Assembly: GCA_903910585.1 (NCBI GenBank)
Contig: CAIWAH010000190.1
Coordinates: 1-64,000 of the forward strand
DNA length: 64,000 bases
Direction: 5' to 3'
From: an uncultured Verrucomicrobiota bacterium
GTDB taxonomy: Bacteria; Verrucomicrobiota; Verrucomicrobiia; Limisphaerales; UBA9464
The notes below the pieces were generated by a model that worked only from the letters and a program-made list of their open reading frames with translations, was not told the origin of the DNA and ran no database searches. A program made the translations under genes and the position numbers. Positions within the stretch are counted from its first letter, which is position 1; every line of letters starts with the position of its first letter. Below are positions 6,326 to 15,088 of the stretch, in pieces.

Positions 6326-7747
6326 TTACCAGGGAAGCGAGAAGGTCTTCACGTAGCTGTAGCCCTTCATGGCCTCGATCACGCCTTCTTTGATACCGAG
6401 CCCGGAGTCCTTGATGCCGCCGAAGGGCGAGTTCTCCACGCGGAAGCCGGGCACCTCGTTGATGTTCACCGTGCCGCAACGGAGCGTGCGGATGGCCTTC
6501 ATCGCGCTGTTGAGGTTGGTCGTGACCACGCCGGAGCTCAGGCCGTAGGCGGTCGAGTTGGCGAGCGTGAGGGCGTCGTCGAGGTCGCTCACGGTGAGGA
6601 TGGGCGCGAGCGGGCCGAAGCTCTCGGCAACGACCATGCGGCAGTCGCGCGGCACGTCGGCGATGACGGTGGGCTGGAGCAGTGCGCCGCGGCGTTCGCC
6701 GCCGATGAGGACCTTGGCGCCGGCGGCCACGGCTTCCTTCACCACGGTCTCCAGGTAAACGGCGGAGGCCTCGTCGATGACGGTGCCGACCTTGGTGGCT
6801 TCGTCGAGCGGGTTGCCGCACACGTATTCGCGGGTCTTCTCGACAAGGCGGCGGGTGAACTCGGGCGCGATGCCGTCCTGGACGAGGATGCGCTTCACGG
6901 CGGTGCAGCGCTGGCCGGAATTCCGGTAGCTGCCCTCGGCGGCGAGCGTGACGGCGAGGTCGAGGTCGGCGTCGTCGAGCACGATGAGCGGGTCGTTGCC
7001 GCCGAGCTCGAGCACGAGCTTCTTGTAGCCGGCGGTCGCGGCGATGCGTTTGCCCACGGGCACGCTGCCGGTGAAGGCGACCACGTCCACGTCGGGATGC
7101 TTCACGAGGACCTCCGCGACGTCGGCGGTGGGCCCGAGGAGGACGCTGAGCATGGGGCCGGGCAGGCCGGCGGCGTAGAGGAGTTCGGCGAACTTGAGCG
7201 CGACCAGCGGGGTCTTCTCCGACGGCTTGAGGATGATGGGCGTGCCGGCGGCGATGGCGGGCCCGAGCTTGTGGGCGACCTGGTTCAGCGGGTGGTTGAA
7301 CGGCGTGATGGCGACGGCGCAGCGGAGCGGTTCGCGCGTGGTGAAGATCTTCCGCGGCTTGCCCTGGGCGGAAATGTCGCAGGAGAAAGTCTGGCCGTCG
7401 TCGCGCAGGGTTTCCATCGCAGCGAAGCGCAGCACGTCAATGGTGCGGCCGACCTCGTAGCGGCCTTCGCGCAGGGCGAGGCCGGCTTCGCTGGAGATGG
7501 TGCGGGCGAATTCCTCGCGGCGGGCTTCGAGGGCGGCGCGGGTCTTCTCCAGGATCTCGGCGCGCTGATACCGGCTGGGGGTGTCGCGAAAGGCGGTCGC
7601 GGCGGCAATGGCAGCCTCGGTGTCGGCACGGGTGGCGAGGGTGACGGTGCCGGAGACCGAGCCGTCAAACGGGCTGCGGATGGTCAGCGTGTCCGCGGAG
7701 CGGATCGGCTGGCCGGCGAGGAAGCAGGTGAGCGGCGGCGGTTGCAT
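6326..7747 (-). CDS. phnY: Aldehyde dehydrogenase, phosphonoacetaldehyde-dehydrogenase type
   Basis: A 473-residue NAD(P)-dependent aldehyde dehydrogenase. The catalytic residues are present: Asn in TPFNHPLNQVAHKLGPA, Glu in LELGGNDP (about 247) and Cys in NSGQRCTAVKR (about 281), plus ESFGPLAPI. The C-terminus (GTVNINEVPGFRVENSPFGG, then [12 protein letters not shown], ending KTFSLPW) is that of the PhnY group, which oxidises phosphonoacetaldehyde to phosphonoacetate; the glyceraldehyde-3-phosphate and lactaldehyde groups are close alternatives. CATCCT lies 6 bases upstream of the ATG, where a -10 box would give a leaderless message. The only phosphonate-type neighbours are 36 kb away (44783-46446). 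Four partial copies of its 3' end follow it. Confidence 0.75.
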   Translation of the reverse strand: MQPPPLTCFLAGQPIRSADTLTIRSPFDGSVSGTVTLATRADTEAAIAAATAFRDTPSRYQRAEILEKTRAALEARREEFARTISSEAGLALREGRYEVGRTIDVLRFAAMETLRDDGQTFSCDISAQGKPRKIFTTREPLRCAVAITPFNHPLNQVAHKLGPAIAAGTPIILKPSEKTPLVALKFAELLYAAGLPGPMLSVLLGPTADVAEVLVKHPDVDVVAFTGSVPVGKRIAATAGYKKLVLELGGNDPLIVLDDADLDLAVTLAAEGSYRNSGQRCTAVKRILVQDGIAPEFTRRLVEKTREYVCGNPLDEATKVGTVIDEASAVYLETVVKEAVAAGAKVLIGGERRGALLQPTVIADVPRDCRMVVAESFGPLAPILTVSDLDDALTLANSTAYGLSSGVVTTNLNSAMKAIRTLRCGTVNINEVPGFRVENSPFGGIKDSGLGIKEGVIEAMKGYSYVKTFSLPW

Positions 7748-7810
7748 GGGGCGAGGATGCTGGGCGGGGCGGCGACCGCATTCCCTTGTTCCGGGGACCG
7801 GGGCCTCGAA

Positions 7811-8974
7811 TCAGGCGGTCGCGGGGCGCGGCCGCAGGGCCAGTCCCACCCGCACCAGGAGGCCGACCAAGGCCCCGATCAGGGCGCCCTGGGCGATGAT
7901 TTTGGGCCGGTTGGGGCCGACCGGAACCTGGGGGCCGGTGCCGGCGTCCACTACCATGTAGGGTTCGGATTCGCCGACGTAGGACAGAGTCGTGAGGCGC
8001 TGGCGCGCCAGAACGGCGAGCTGGTCCTTGGCGGCCCTGGCCTCGGCTTCGAGGTATTCCTGCCGGTTCCGGCGGACGGCGTCCGGATCCTCCTGCCGCA
8101 GTTCTTCGAGCCTGCGGGAGAGGGCCCGGTGCTGGGCATCGAGTGCGGTCAGGCGGACCTGCTTGGCCTCCTCGAGCAACCGGAGCAGGGACGCCGTGTC
8201 GGCTTCGCGCACCTTCAGCTCGGTCTCCATTTCGGTGCGGGTCGCGTCCGGGGTGCCGGCGGGCAGATGGGCGAGGCGGTGGGCGAGCCGGCGTTGCTCC
8301 AGCCGCAGTTCCAGGAGTTTGCCGGCGCCCGGTTCCGCCAGCTCCGGAGCCAGTTCCTGCAGGGCGAGGCGTTCGGTTTCGAGGCGCACCCGCTGCCGCT
8401 CCAACTCGGTCGCTGCGGTCTGCCGATCGGCGCCGGGCGGGTTTTCCCGTCGGAACGTCGCCAGTTCCTGCTGGCGGCGTTCCAGCTCCCGTTACAGAGC
8501 GAGGATTCCCTGCTCGATTTCGGCGAGGGCGGTGCTGCGGGCGCCGCGCCGTTGTGCCGCGGCGAACTCCACCAACTCCGAGGCCCAGGCGGTGACATAA
8601 TCCCGCGCCAGCGAGTAGTTGGTGGAGTTGACAGAGAGCAGCAGCAGGCGGTTCTGCAGGCGGGCCTCCGTTCCCAGGGAATTGAAGGGTGAATCCAGCG
8701 TGGTATCCGAGCTCGCCTGCAGCTTTTCCCGGACCCGCTCGTGGATCACCCGCGTCTGGGCCAGCACCAGGAATTCCTCGAAAATGGGTGCGGAACCCAA
8801 GGCTTCGCGATGCTTGTCATCAAAGCGGAACGTGGCGGCAATCCGGGCCTGGCTTTGGAAGCGGTCCGGCCGGCGCCAGGCGATGGTGGCGGCGATCGCG
8901 GCGCCGAGGATGATTCCCAGGAGCACGCAGCGGAAGGTTCGATGTCGCGGGGGCAGGGCAGGGGCCGTGGGCAT
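7811..8974 (-). pseudogene. Wzz-like chain-length/tyrosine-kinase-adaptor protein, interrupted by a stop
   Basis: Two open segments lie in one frame: 8974 to 8495 (160 codons) and 8491 to 7811. They are separated by a single TAA codon at 8492-8494 and nothing else. Joined, they give a protein of about 387 residues with an N-terminal membrane helix (CVLLGIILGAAIAATIAW), a periplasmic domain, a long Glu/Arg/Leu coiled coil (about 170-310) and a C-terminal helix (IIAQGALIGALVGLLV). This is the plan of Wzz/GumC polysaccharide co-polymerases. A CAA to TAA change would explain the stop. Either the gene is recently inactivated or the base is a sequencing error; no other exopolysaccharide gene is adjacent. 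Confidence 0.75.
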
Positions 8975-8998
8975 GGCGGGAGAGGAGCGGCGAAGGCG

Positions 8999-9021
8999 GG
9001 AAATTGTTCAAACCAATTTCC
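8999..9021. promoter_or_regulatory. Inverted repeat upstream of the Wzz-like gene
   Basis: GGAAATTG-ttcaaac-CAATTTCC is a perfect 8-bp inverted repeat with a 7-base spacer, 25 bases before the start at 8974. It is A/T-rich compared with its surroundings. An operator is plausible. Nothing else is seen between 8975 and 9183. Confidence 0.35.
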
Positions 9022-9183
9022 GCGGTCCGCGGGCACCGGTCCGGCCGCGGCGAGGCCGAATGAGCCCGCCTTTTCCGCGCTCACTTTCGGGTGACCGTGG
9101 AACACGGGGCGAAATTCGTGGTTCTGCCGGCGGGACTCACGCGGCCGTGACCGTCTGCGCTCCGTCTGCGGCCTCGTTCCGCT

Positions 9184-12100
9184 TCAGACTCGTTGGATCA
9201 GGCGCACGGCTTCCAGCCGCAGCCGCGCGGTCGCGAGGTGCTGGTCCAGGGCCGCCCGCTGCGCGGACAGTTCCGCGACCTCCTCGGGCCGGACGGTGGG
9301 GTTGACCGCCTGCAGCGACTTCAGCCGGGCCAGCTCATGGTCGAGCTGCGCCGCCATCTCCTTCCGGGCCTGGGCGATGAACGTGGGCACGTGGCGCTGG
9401 ACGATCTCCTCCGCGGATTCGAGCAGCGACGGCAGCAGTTCCTCGCGGACCTCGCGCCGGCCGACGACGGCGTGGACATCCGCCGGCCGGAGCTGCGTGA
9501 CGAGAATGTCGCGCGGAATCGCATTGGCGGCGTCGCGGCCCTGCTGGTCCACGAGCACGCGCAACGGCGTGGGCGGGAGGAAGCGGTCCACGTGCAGCGG
9601 TGGCGGCGCGATGCTTTCGAGCACGAAGAGGGCTTCGAGGAACAGCCCGGGGCCCTTGCCGTCGCGCAGTTGGCCGAAGCTGCTGTTGCCCTTGTCCCCG
9701 CCCAGCACCAGGTCGAGCGCCCCGGTGACCAGCGGATGATCCCACGTCAGGAACTGCACGTCCTCGCGGGACAGCGCGCGGGTGCGGTCGCCGGTGACGG
9801 TGAGGCCTTCGGTCGGCAGGCCCGGGAATGAGTCGGCGAACACGCCGGCGGAGCCGAGCTGGTAGGTGCGCGGCGCCAGTTCCTCGACGTGGATGCCGAA
9901 GTGGTCGAACACGGAGAGCAGGAACTGGTCGAGCGCGGGATCGGCGTCCTGCTTTCGCACCTCGTCCACGATCCGGGCGGCGACCTGCGGCCGGAAGGAA
10001 TTCAGCTCCAGCAGCCGGTCGCGTCCCTGTTCAAGCCGGGCGGTCAGCTCGGTGCGGGCGGTCCGGGTCTCGGCGATCAGCGCGGCCAGTTCCCCGCGGC
10101 CGGCCTCGGCGCGTTCATGGAATTCGTGGGCGAGCGCGCTCAACCGCGGGCCGAACTGCTCCAGGATTGCGCGGCCGCCCTGGAGGTTCCGTTCAAACGA
10201 ATTGAGGCCCTCGTGATACCAGCGCACGAGCACCTCCTGCGCGCTGCCGACGACGAACGGCAGGTGGAGCTGGATCTCCAAGGTCTGGCCAATGCGGTCG
10301 AGGCGGCCGATGCGCTGCTCCAGCAGCTCGGGATCGAGCGGCAGGTCGAACATCACGAGATGGTGTGCGAACTGGAAGTTGCGGCCCTCGCTGCCGATCT
10401 CGGAGCAGATGAGCAGGCCGGCGCCGTCCTCCTCGGCAAACCACGCGGCGTGCCGGTCGCGTTGCACCAGCGTCAGGCCCTCGTGGAAAACGCCCAGCTT
10501 CACGTTGATCCAGACGCGCAGGGCCTTCTCCAAGGTTTCGGCCTTGGCGCGCGTGCGGCAGATGACCAGCACCTTTTCCTCGCCGAGCGAGCGCAGCAGT
10601 TCGACCAGCCAGTGGACGCGCGGATCGGCCGAGAAGTCGGGCTCAAAATGCTCCGCGAGGCTGGCATCGGAATCGGCGGAGAACTCCTCGGCGAGCCGCT
10701 CGAACAGCTCCACGTTGTCGCCATCCTCGTAGAGCGGACACAGCCGGGCGATGCGCCGCGGGAAACCGGTGATGGTCGCCCGCGTGTTGCGGAACATGAC
10801 CCGGCCGGTGCCGTGCTGGTCGAGCAGCGCCTCCATGAGTTCGGCACGGCCCGAATCGTCGGCGAGCCGTTCCAGTTGTCCGCGGAGGCTGGCTTCGGAT
10901 TCCGCAAGGATGCCGGCAAGGGCCGTCACTTCCGTCGGCGCGAACGGCTGACGTTGCTGGACCTTGTCGGCGAGCCGGGCGACTTCGCGATAGCTGTCGG
11001 CTTCCGCGATGAACTCCGCGAGGTCGTAAAATCGGTCCGGGTCGAGCAGGCGCAGGCGCGCGAAGTGGCTGGCCATGCCGAGCTGCTCCGGCGTGGCGGT
11101 CAGCAGCAGCAGCCCCGGCGTTTCCCGGCCAAGGGCCTCGACCACGGCGTATTCGGCGCTCGGCGCCTCCGGTGACCAGCCGAGGTGATGGGCTTCGTCC
11201 ACGACCAGCATGTCCCAGCCTGCGGCGAGCGCCTGCTGCCGGCGGCGCTCGTTGCCGGTGAAGAGGCTAAGGCTCGCCAGCACGAGCTGGTCATCGAGAA
11301 AGGGGTTGGTCGCGGCGTTGTCGCGGTTGGAGTTGGGTTCCGCGTCGGCTGTCTCCCTCGCCTCGCGAGACACGGGCGGGGAGAGATTCCACGAGCCTTC
11401 CAGGCTGGCGCTTGGTGCCCCTGAACCTGCTGGGGACGCACCCCTCACCCCGTCCCTCTCCCCTCCGCCGCGGAGGGGAGAGGGTGCCCGCAGGGCGGGT
11501 GAGGGGAGGTCGGACGCCCCCGGGTTCAGGGGTAGGGCCGGGGAGAGGGGCGCTTCCGCTGACTGACGGCCATCCTCTCCCCCGCCCTCTCCTCCCTTGG
11601 CGGGAGGCGAGGGAGTCCGCCCGTGGTTTGCTGACGTGGGCTTTGAGGGGGTTCCGCTGATGCCCTCGATCGCGGCGCAGCGTTCCTCGTCGAAGATGTG
11701 GAACCACAGGTTGAAGCGCCGGAGCAGTTCCACGAACCACTGATGCACGAGCGAGTCCGGCACGACAATCAGCACGCGCTGGGCGCGGCCGGTGAGGATG
11801 AGCCGGTGGACGATCAGGCACGCCTCGATGGTCTTGCCCAGACCCACCTCGTCGGCGAGCAGCACCCGCGGCAGCAGGCGGCCGGCGACCTCGGCGGCGA
11901 TGCAGAGCTGGTGCGGGATGAGGTCGATGCGTCCACCCACGAAGCCGCGGACCGGTGACTTGCGGCGCCGGTGCTGATTGCGGAGGGCGGCCAAGCGCAG
12001 GTCGAACACGGCGGGTTCATCCACCTGGCCGGCGAACAGACGCTGCTGCGGCTGGTTGAAGCTGATCGTGTCGCTCAGCTCCGTCTCGCAGACCTCGCGG

Positions 12101-12366
12101 CCCTCGCCCCGGTAAAGCAGCAGCGCGCGCCGTTCGGCGACGCTTTCGATCACCAGAGCCGAGCCGTCGCGCAGCTGCAGGCTGTCGCCCGCGTGGAAGC
12201 GCACCCGGCGCAACGGGGCGTTCTCCAGCGAGTATTCGCGGGACTCCTGCGCGGCGCCAAAGGTGACGGCCACCGTGCGGGCGGTGACGTGGCGGATGGA
12301 ACCCAAGCCGAGCTCGGGCTCGCTTTCGGAGACCCAGCGCTGGCCGGGATGGAACAGGACGGACAT
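9184..12366 (-). CDS. rapA: RapA, RNA polymerase-recycling SWI2/SNF2 ATPase, with a repeat-derived insertion
   Basis: A 1060-residue homologue of RapA, which binds RNA polymerase and helps recycle it after termination. The start chosen is the ATG at 12366 because MSVLFHPGQRWVSESEPELG aligns with the start of E. coli RapA; the open frame extends 32 codons further upstream. Motifs: LIPHQLCIAAEVAGR, ADEVGLGKT (Walker A, about 171-180), VVDEAHHLGW (DEAH, about 385), LLLTATPEQLGM, FRNTRATITGFPRR, SEIGSEGRNFQF and QRIGRLDRIGQ. The C-terminal RapA-specific half is complete (LLELNSFRP, FLPPTPLRVLVD, LKSLQAVNPTVR). Between FDEERCAAIEG and NPFLDDQLV it carries about 117 extra residues rich in Pro, Ser and Gly, encoded by dispersed repeats. 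Confidence 0.9.
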   Translation of the reverse strand: MSVLFHPGQRWVSESEPELGLGSIRHVTARTVAVTFGAAQESREYSLENAPLRRVRFHAGDSLQLRDGSALVIESVAERRALLLYRGEGREVCETELSDTISFNQPQQRLFAGQVDEPAVFDLRLAALRNQHRRRKSPVRGFVGGRIDLIPHQLCIAAEVAGRLLPRVLLADEVGLGKTIEACLIVHRLILTGRAQRVLIVVPDSLVHQWFVELLRRFNLWFHIFDEERCAAIEGISGTPSKPTSANHGRTPSPPAKGGEGGGEDGRQSAEAPLSPALPLNPGASDLPSPALRAPSPLRGGGERDGVRGASPAGSGAPSASLEGSWNLSPPVSREARETADAEPNSNRDNAATNPFLDDQLVLASLSLFTGNERRRQQALAAGWDMLVVDEAHHLGWSPEAPSAEYAVVEALGRETPGLLLLTATPEQLGMASHFARLRLLDPDRFYDLAEFIAEADSYREVARLADKVQQRQPFAPTEVTALAGILAESEASLRGQLERLADDSGRAELMEALLDQHGTGRVMFRNTRATITGFPRRIARLCPLYEDGDNVELFERLAEEFSADSDASLAEHFEPDFSADPRVHWLVELLRSLGEEKVLVICRTRAKAETLEKALRVWINVKLGVFHEGLTLVQRDRHAAWFAEEDGAGLLICSEIGSEGRNFQFAHHLVMFDLPLDPELLEQRIGRLDRIGQTLEIQLHLPFVVGSAQEVLVRWYHEGLNSFERNLQGGRAILEQFGPRLSALAHEFHERAEAGRGELAALIAETRTARTELTARLEQGRDRLLELNSFRPQVAARIVDEVRKQDADPALDQFLLSVFDHFGIHVEELAPRTYQLGSAGVFADSFPGLPTEGLTVTGDRTRALSREDVQFLTWDHPLVTGALDLVLGGDKGNSSFGQLRDGKGPGLFLEALFVLESIAPPPLHVDRFLPPTPLRVLVDQQGRDAANAIPRDILVTQLRPADVHAVVGRREVREELLPSLLESAEEIVQRHVPTFIAQARKEMAAQLDHELARLKSLQAVNPTVRPEEVAELSAQRAALDQHLATARLRLEAVRLIQRV
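11309..11660. repeat. Dispersed palindromic repeats inserted in frame in rapA
   Basis: This stretch holds CCTCTCCCCTCCGCCGCGGA and its mirror GGAGGGGAGAGG, further CCCTCACC/GGTGAGGG pairs, and a segment (11379-11427) shared with the intergenic region 2792-2843. It is about 352 bases, keeps the rapA frame open, and has no counterpart in RapA proteins from other bacteria. Confidence 0.75.
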
Positions 12367-12501
12367 GTCGTTGTTGAACCGGCAGTTTTCGCCGGGCCAC
12401 CATGCACAACAAGTCCGGAACCGCGCCGGCCGAAAACCGCCAGTGACGCAGGTCAACTTCACTTTGCCTTTCCGGGGACCGGCCGGCAGCTTCCGGCGCA
12501 G

Positions 12502-12987
12502 ATGGATTCCTCAGCGAAGGTGCTTTCGGCGGAGGCGTTTCCCGCGTGGCGGGCGGCGCTGCTGCAGGCGGGACGCAAACTGGTCGTCACCAACGGGTGC
12601 TTCGATCTCCTGCATGCCGGCCATGTCACGTATCTCGAGGCGGCGCGGTCGCAGGGGGACGCCCTGCTCATCGGCCTGAACGGCGACGAGAGCGTCCGCG
12701 AGCTGAAGGGGCCGTCCCGTCCGCTCAACGTCGAGGCGGACCGGGCCCGGGTTCTGGCGGCGCTGGGCTGTGTGGACGGGGTGATGGTTTTCCCGGAAAA
12801 GCGGGCGACGCGGTTTCTCGCGTTCGCTGCGCCGGACATTTACGTGAAGGGCGGCGATTACACGCTGGAGACCCTCGACCAGGATGAGCGGCGGGCGGTG
12901 GAAGGGGCCGGCGGCCGGATTGTCTTCATCCCGTTCGTCGCCGGAAAGTCCACGACCGGACTCGTCGAAAAGATCCAAAGGCTGTAG
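12502..12987 (+). CDS. rfaE2: D-glycero-beta-D-manno-heptose 1-phosphate adenylyltransferase
   Basis: A 161-residue nucleotidyltransferase equal to the C-terminal half of HldE. Motifs: VVTNGCFDLLHAGHVTYLEA (the HxGH nucleotide-binding site), LLIGLNGDESVRELKGPSRP, and the C-terminal PDIYVKGGDYTLETLDQDER with FIPFVAGKSTTGLVEKI. It makes ADP-heptose for the LPS core from heptose 1-phosphate, which points to an outer membrane. The kinase half is not fused and is not in the window. It is divergent from rapA, with 135 bases between the starts, and is followed 11 bases later by yhbY. Confidence 0.9.
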   Translation: MDSSAKVLSAEAFPAWRAALLQAGRKLVVTNGCFDLLHAGHVTYLEAARSQGDALLIGLNGDESVRELKGPSRPLNVEADRARVLAALGCVDGVMVFPEKRATRFLAFAAPDIYVKGGDYTLETLDQDERRAVEGAGGRIVFIPFVAGKSTTGLVEKIQRL

Positions 12988-12998
12988 GTTCCCGCCCG

Positions 12999-13304
12999 AT
13001 GTCTGCTGCTCCTGTGGTTCCCCAACCGGCGTCCGGCGCCGAGCTGCGTGCGCTGAAGTCCCGTGCCCAGCACCTCGATCCGATCCTGAAGATTGGCAAG
13101 GCCGGCCTGTCGGACGCCTTTTACGTCGCCCTGGACCGGGCGCTGCTCCAGCACGAGCTGGTGAAGCTGAAGTTCGACGACTTCAAGGAGCAGAAGAAGG
13201 AGCTGGTGCCGCAGATCGTCGAGCGCTCGGGCGCGCAGCTGGTGCAGCGCGTGGGCAACGTGGCGGTCCTGTTCAAGCGGCGCCCCAAGCCGGCCGCGGA
13301 GTGA
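12999..13304 (+). CDS. yhbY: YhbY-type RNA-binding ribosome assembly protein
   Basis: A 101-residue CRS1/YhbY-domain protein: LRALKSRAQHLDPILKIGKA, GLSDAFYVALDRALLQHELV, KLKF and GNVAVLFKRR. The family associates with pre-50S ribosomal particles. It lies 11 bases after rfaE2 and 33 bases before the histidine kinase, so the three are probably co-transcribed. Confidence 0.85.
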   Translation: MSAAPVVPQPASGAELRALKSRAQHLDPILKIGKAGLSDAFYVALDRALLQHELVKLKFDDFKEQKKELVPQIVERSGAQLVQRVGNVAVLFKRRPKPAAE

Positions 13305-13337
13305 GCCGACTTGCCGGTTGGTCGCCGCACGGACTCC

Positions 13338-15065
13338 ATGGACAGCTCCGAACAGCTGCAGGCCCGGTTCGAACGGCTGGAAGCGCTCTACCGCGTCAGC
13401 CAGGTGATCCATTCGACGCTGGATCTGCGGGAGTCGCTCCAGCTGATCGTCGCCGAGGCGGTGCGCCTGATGCGGGCGACCAGCGGCTCGGTTGTGCTCG
13501 TGAATCCCACGACCGGCTTCCTCGACATCGAGGCCGCGCACGGACTCCCGGTCGGCGCCCAGAAAATGAAACTGCGCGTGGGCGAGGGCATCACCGGCTG
13601 GGTGGCGCGGCACGGCCGGCCGGCGCGGGTCGGCCGGGTCGCCGGGGATCCCCGTTACTTCGCCCTGCGCTCCGGAGTCGGTTCGGAACTCGCCGTGCCG
13701 TTGCGGGTCGGTGACGAGGTCCGCGGCGTCATCAACGTGGATTCGGACCGGGAGGACGCCTTTTCCGAGGCCGACGAGGAACTGCTCGGTGAACTGGCGA
13801 CCCTGGCGGCGCCGGCGATCCGCAACACGTGGCTCTATGAGCAGGCCCGTTCCAAGGCGCGGTTGCTGGAGTCGCTCGCCAAAGTCGGGCAGATCATCAA
13901 CTCGCCGCTGGCCCTCGACGACACGCTCCAGGTCATCGCCCGGGAAGCGAAGAAGCTGCTCTCGGCGAAGATGTGTTCCCTGATGATGCTCGACGAGTCC
14001 GGCCGGTCCCTGGTGACGCGGGCGAGCGCCGGGGCGGGAAAGTCCTATCTTTCGCGGCCGCCGGTGAACATCGAGGAAAGCTTCGTCGGCATCGTGCTGC
14101 GCCGGCGGAAGGCGATGCAGCTGGAGAACGTGCAGTCGTCCGGAAGATACCAGAACGTCTCCGTGGCCCGGCAGGAGGGATTGGTTTCGCTGCTGAGCGT
14201 CCCGTTGCTCTTTGGCGAAAAGGCGACCGGCACGCTCAACCTCTACACCGGTGAACCGCACACGTTTTCCGACGAGGAGGTGCGCGTGGCCCTGGCCTAT
14301 GCCGAACTGTCGGCGCTCGCCCTCGAGAAGGCCCGGCTCTACGAACGGATCGTGTCGGTGGAGGACGAACTCCGGCAAAGCGAGCGGCTGAGCGCGCTGG
14401 GCCTGCTGGCGGCGGAGATCGCCCATGAGATCCGCAATCCGCTCACGGTGATGAAGATGCTCCATCACTCGCTCAACTTGGAGTTCCCGCCAGGCGATCC
14501 GCGGCACACCGACGTCCGCATCATGGGCGAGAAGATGGACCACCTCGCGCGGATCGTGGAACGCGTCCTTGACCTGGCCCGCGGTCAGGAGCCGCAGGTT
14601 GCCGAGGTGGATGTCAACCGGCTGCTGGCGGACCTGACCCTGCTCACGCGCCACAAGCTGAAGGCCTCCGGCGTGGCGCTGGTCCAGAACTTTGCGGCCG
14701 ACCTGCCGCTGATCCAGGGCGACGCGACCCAGCTCGAGCAGGTGTTCCTGAACCTGACCCTCAACGCGGCCGAAGCGATGCCCCAGGGCGGCACCCTCAC
14801 GGTCCGGTCCAGGGCCTTGCCGTTGGGCGTCGCCCCGGAACTGGTGACGCATGTCCTCGTGCGTTTCAGTGATACCGGGGTGGGCATGAGCGAGGAGCAT
14901 CGGCGGCGGGCCTTCACCTCGCTGCTCAGCAGCACCAAGCCGAAGGGGACCGGACTCGGGCTGGCAATTGTCGCCCGGGTGGTGGAGGCCCATCGCGGGC
15001 AGGTCCGCGTGTGGTCACGACTCGGCAAGGGCACGACCATTTCGGTGATCCTGCCGCTCGCGTGA
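13338..15065 (+). CDS. Soluble sensor histidine kinase with two GAF domains
   Basis: A 575-residue protein. GAF domain 1 covers about residues 18-165 (GITGWVARHGRPARVGRVAG, SELAVPLRVGDEVRGVINVD) and GAF 2 about 185-335. The dimerisation and phosphoacceptor region is LAAEIAHEIRNPLTVMKML, with His at about 363. The ATP-binding domain has the N box (QLEQVFLNLTLNAAEAMP), G1 (FSDTGVGM), F box and G2 (KGTGLGLAIV). There is no signal peptide or membrane helix, so it senses a cytoplasmic signal. No response regulator is adjacent, and the partner is unknown. The first Met before the GAF domain (13338) was chosen as the start. Confidence 0.9.
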   Translation: MDSSEQLQARFERLEALYRVSQVIHSTLDLRESLQLIVAEAVRLMRATSGSVVLVNPTTGFLDIEAAHGLPVGAQKMKLRVGEGITGWVARHGRPARVGRVAGDPRYFALRSGVGSELAVPLRVGDEVRGVINVDSDREDAFSEADEELLGELATLAAPAIRNTWLYEQARSKARLLESLAKVGQIINSPLALDDTLQVIAREAKKLLSAKMCSLMMLDESGRSLVTRASAGAGKSYLSRPPVNIEESFVGIVLRRRKAMQLENVQSSGRYQNVSVARQEGLVSLLSVPLLFGEKATGTLNLYTGEPHTFSDEEVRVALAYAELSALALEKARLYERIVSVEDELRQSERLSALGLLAAEIAHEIRNPLTVMKMLHHSLNLEFPPGDPRHTDVRIMGEKMDHLARIVERVLDLARGQEPQVAEVDVNRLLADLTLLTRHKLKASGVALVQNFAADLPLIQGDATQLEQVFLNLTLNAAEAMPQGGTLTVRSRALPLGVAPELVTHVLVRFSDTGVGMSEEHRRRAFTSLLSSTKPKGTGLGLAIVARVVEAHRGQVRVWSRLGKGTTISVILPLA

Positions 15066-15088
15066 ACCGCTTTATGCGGTGGCGGCGG

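Noticed and set aside
6308-8692. A 794-codon plus-strand frame
   Set aside because: It is antisense to the aldehyde dehydrogenase and the Wzz-like gene, has shadow-type composition (Gly, Val, Asp, Arg) and no recognisable domain.
12367-12462. N-terminal extension of RapA to the first open codon
   Set aside because: The 32 added residues have no counterpart in RapA proteins, whereas the Met at 12366 aligns with the known start.
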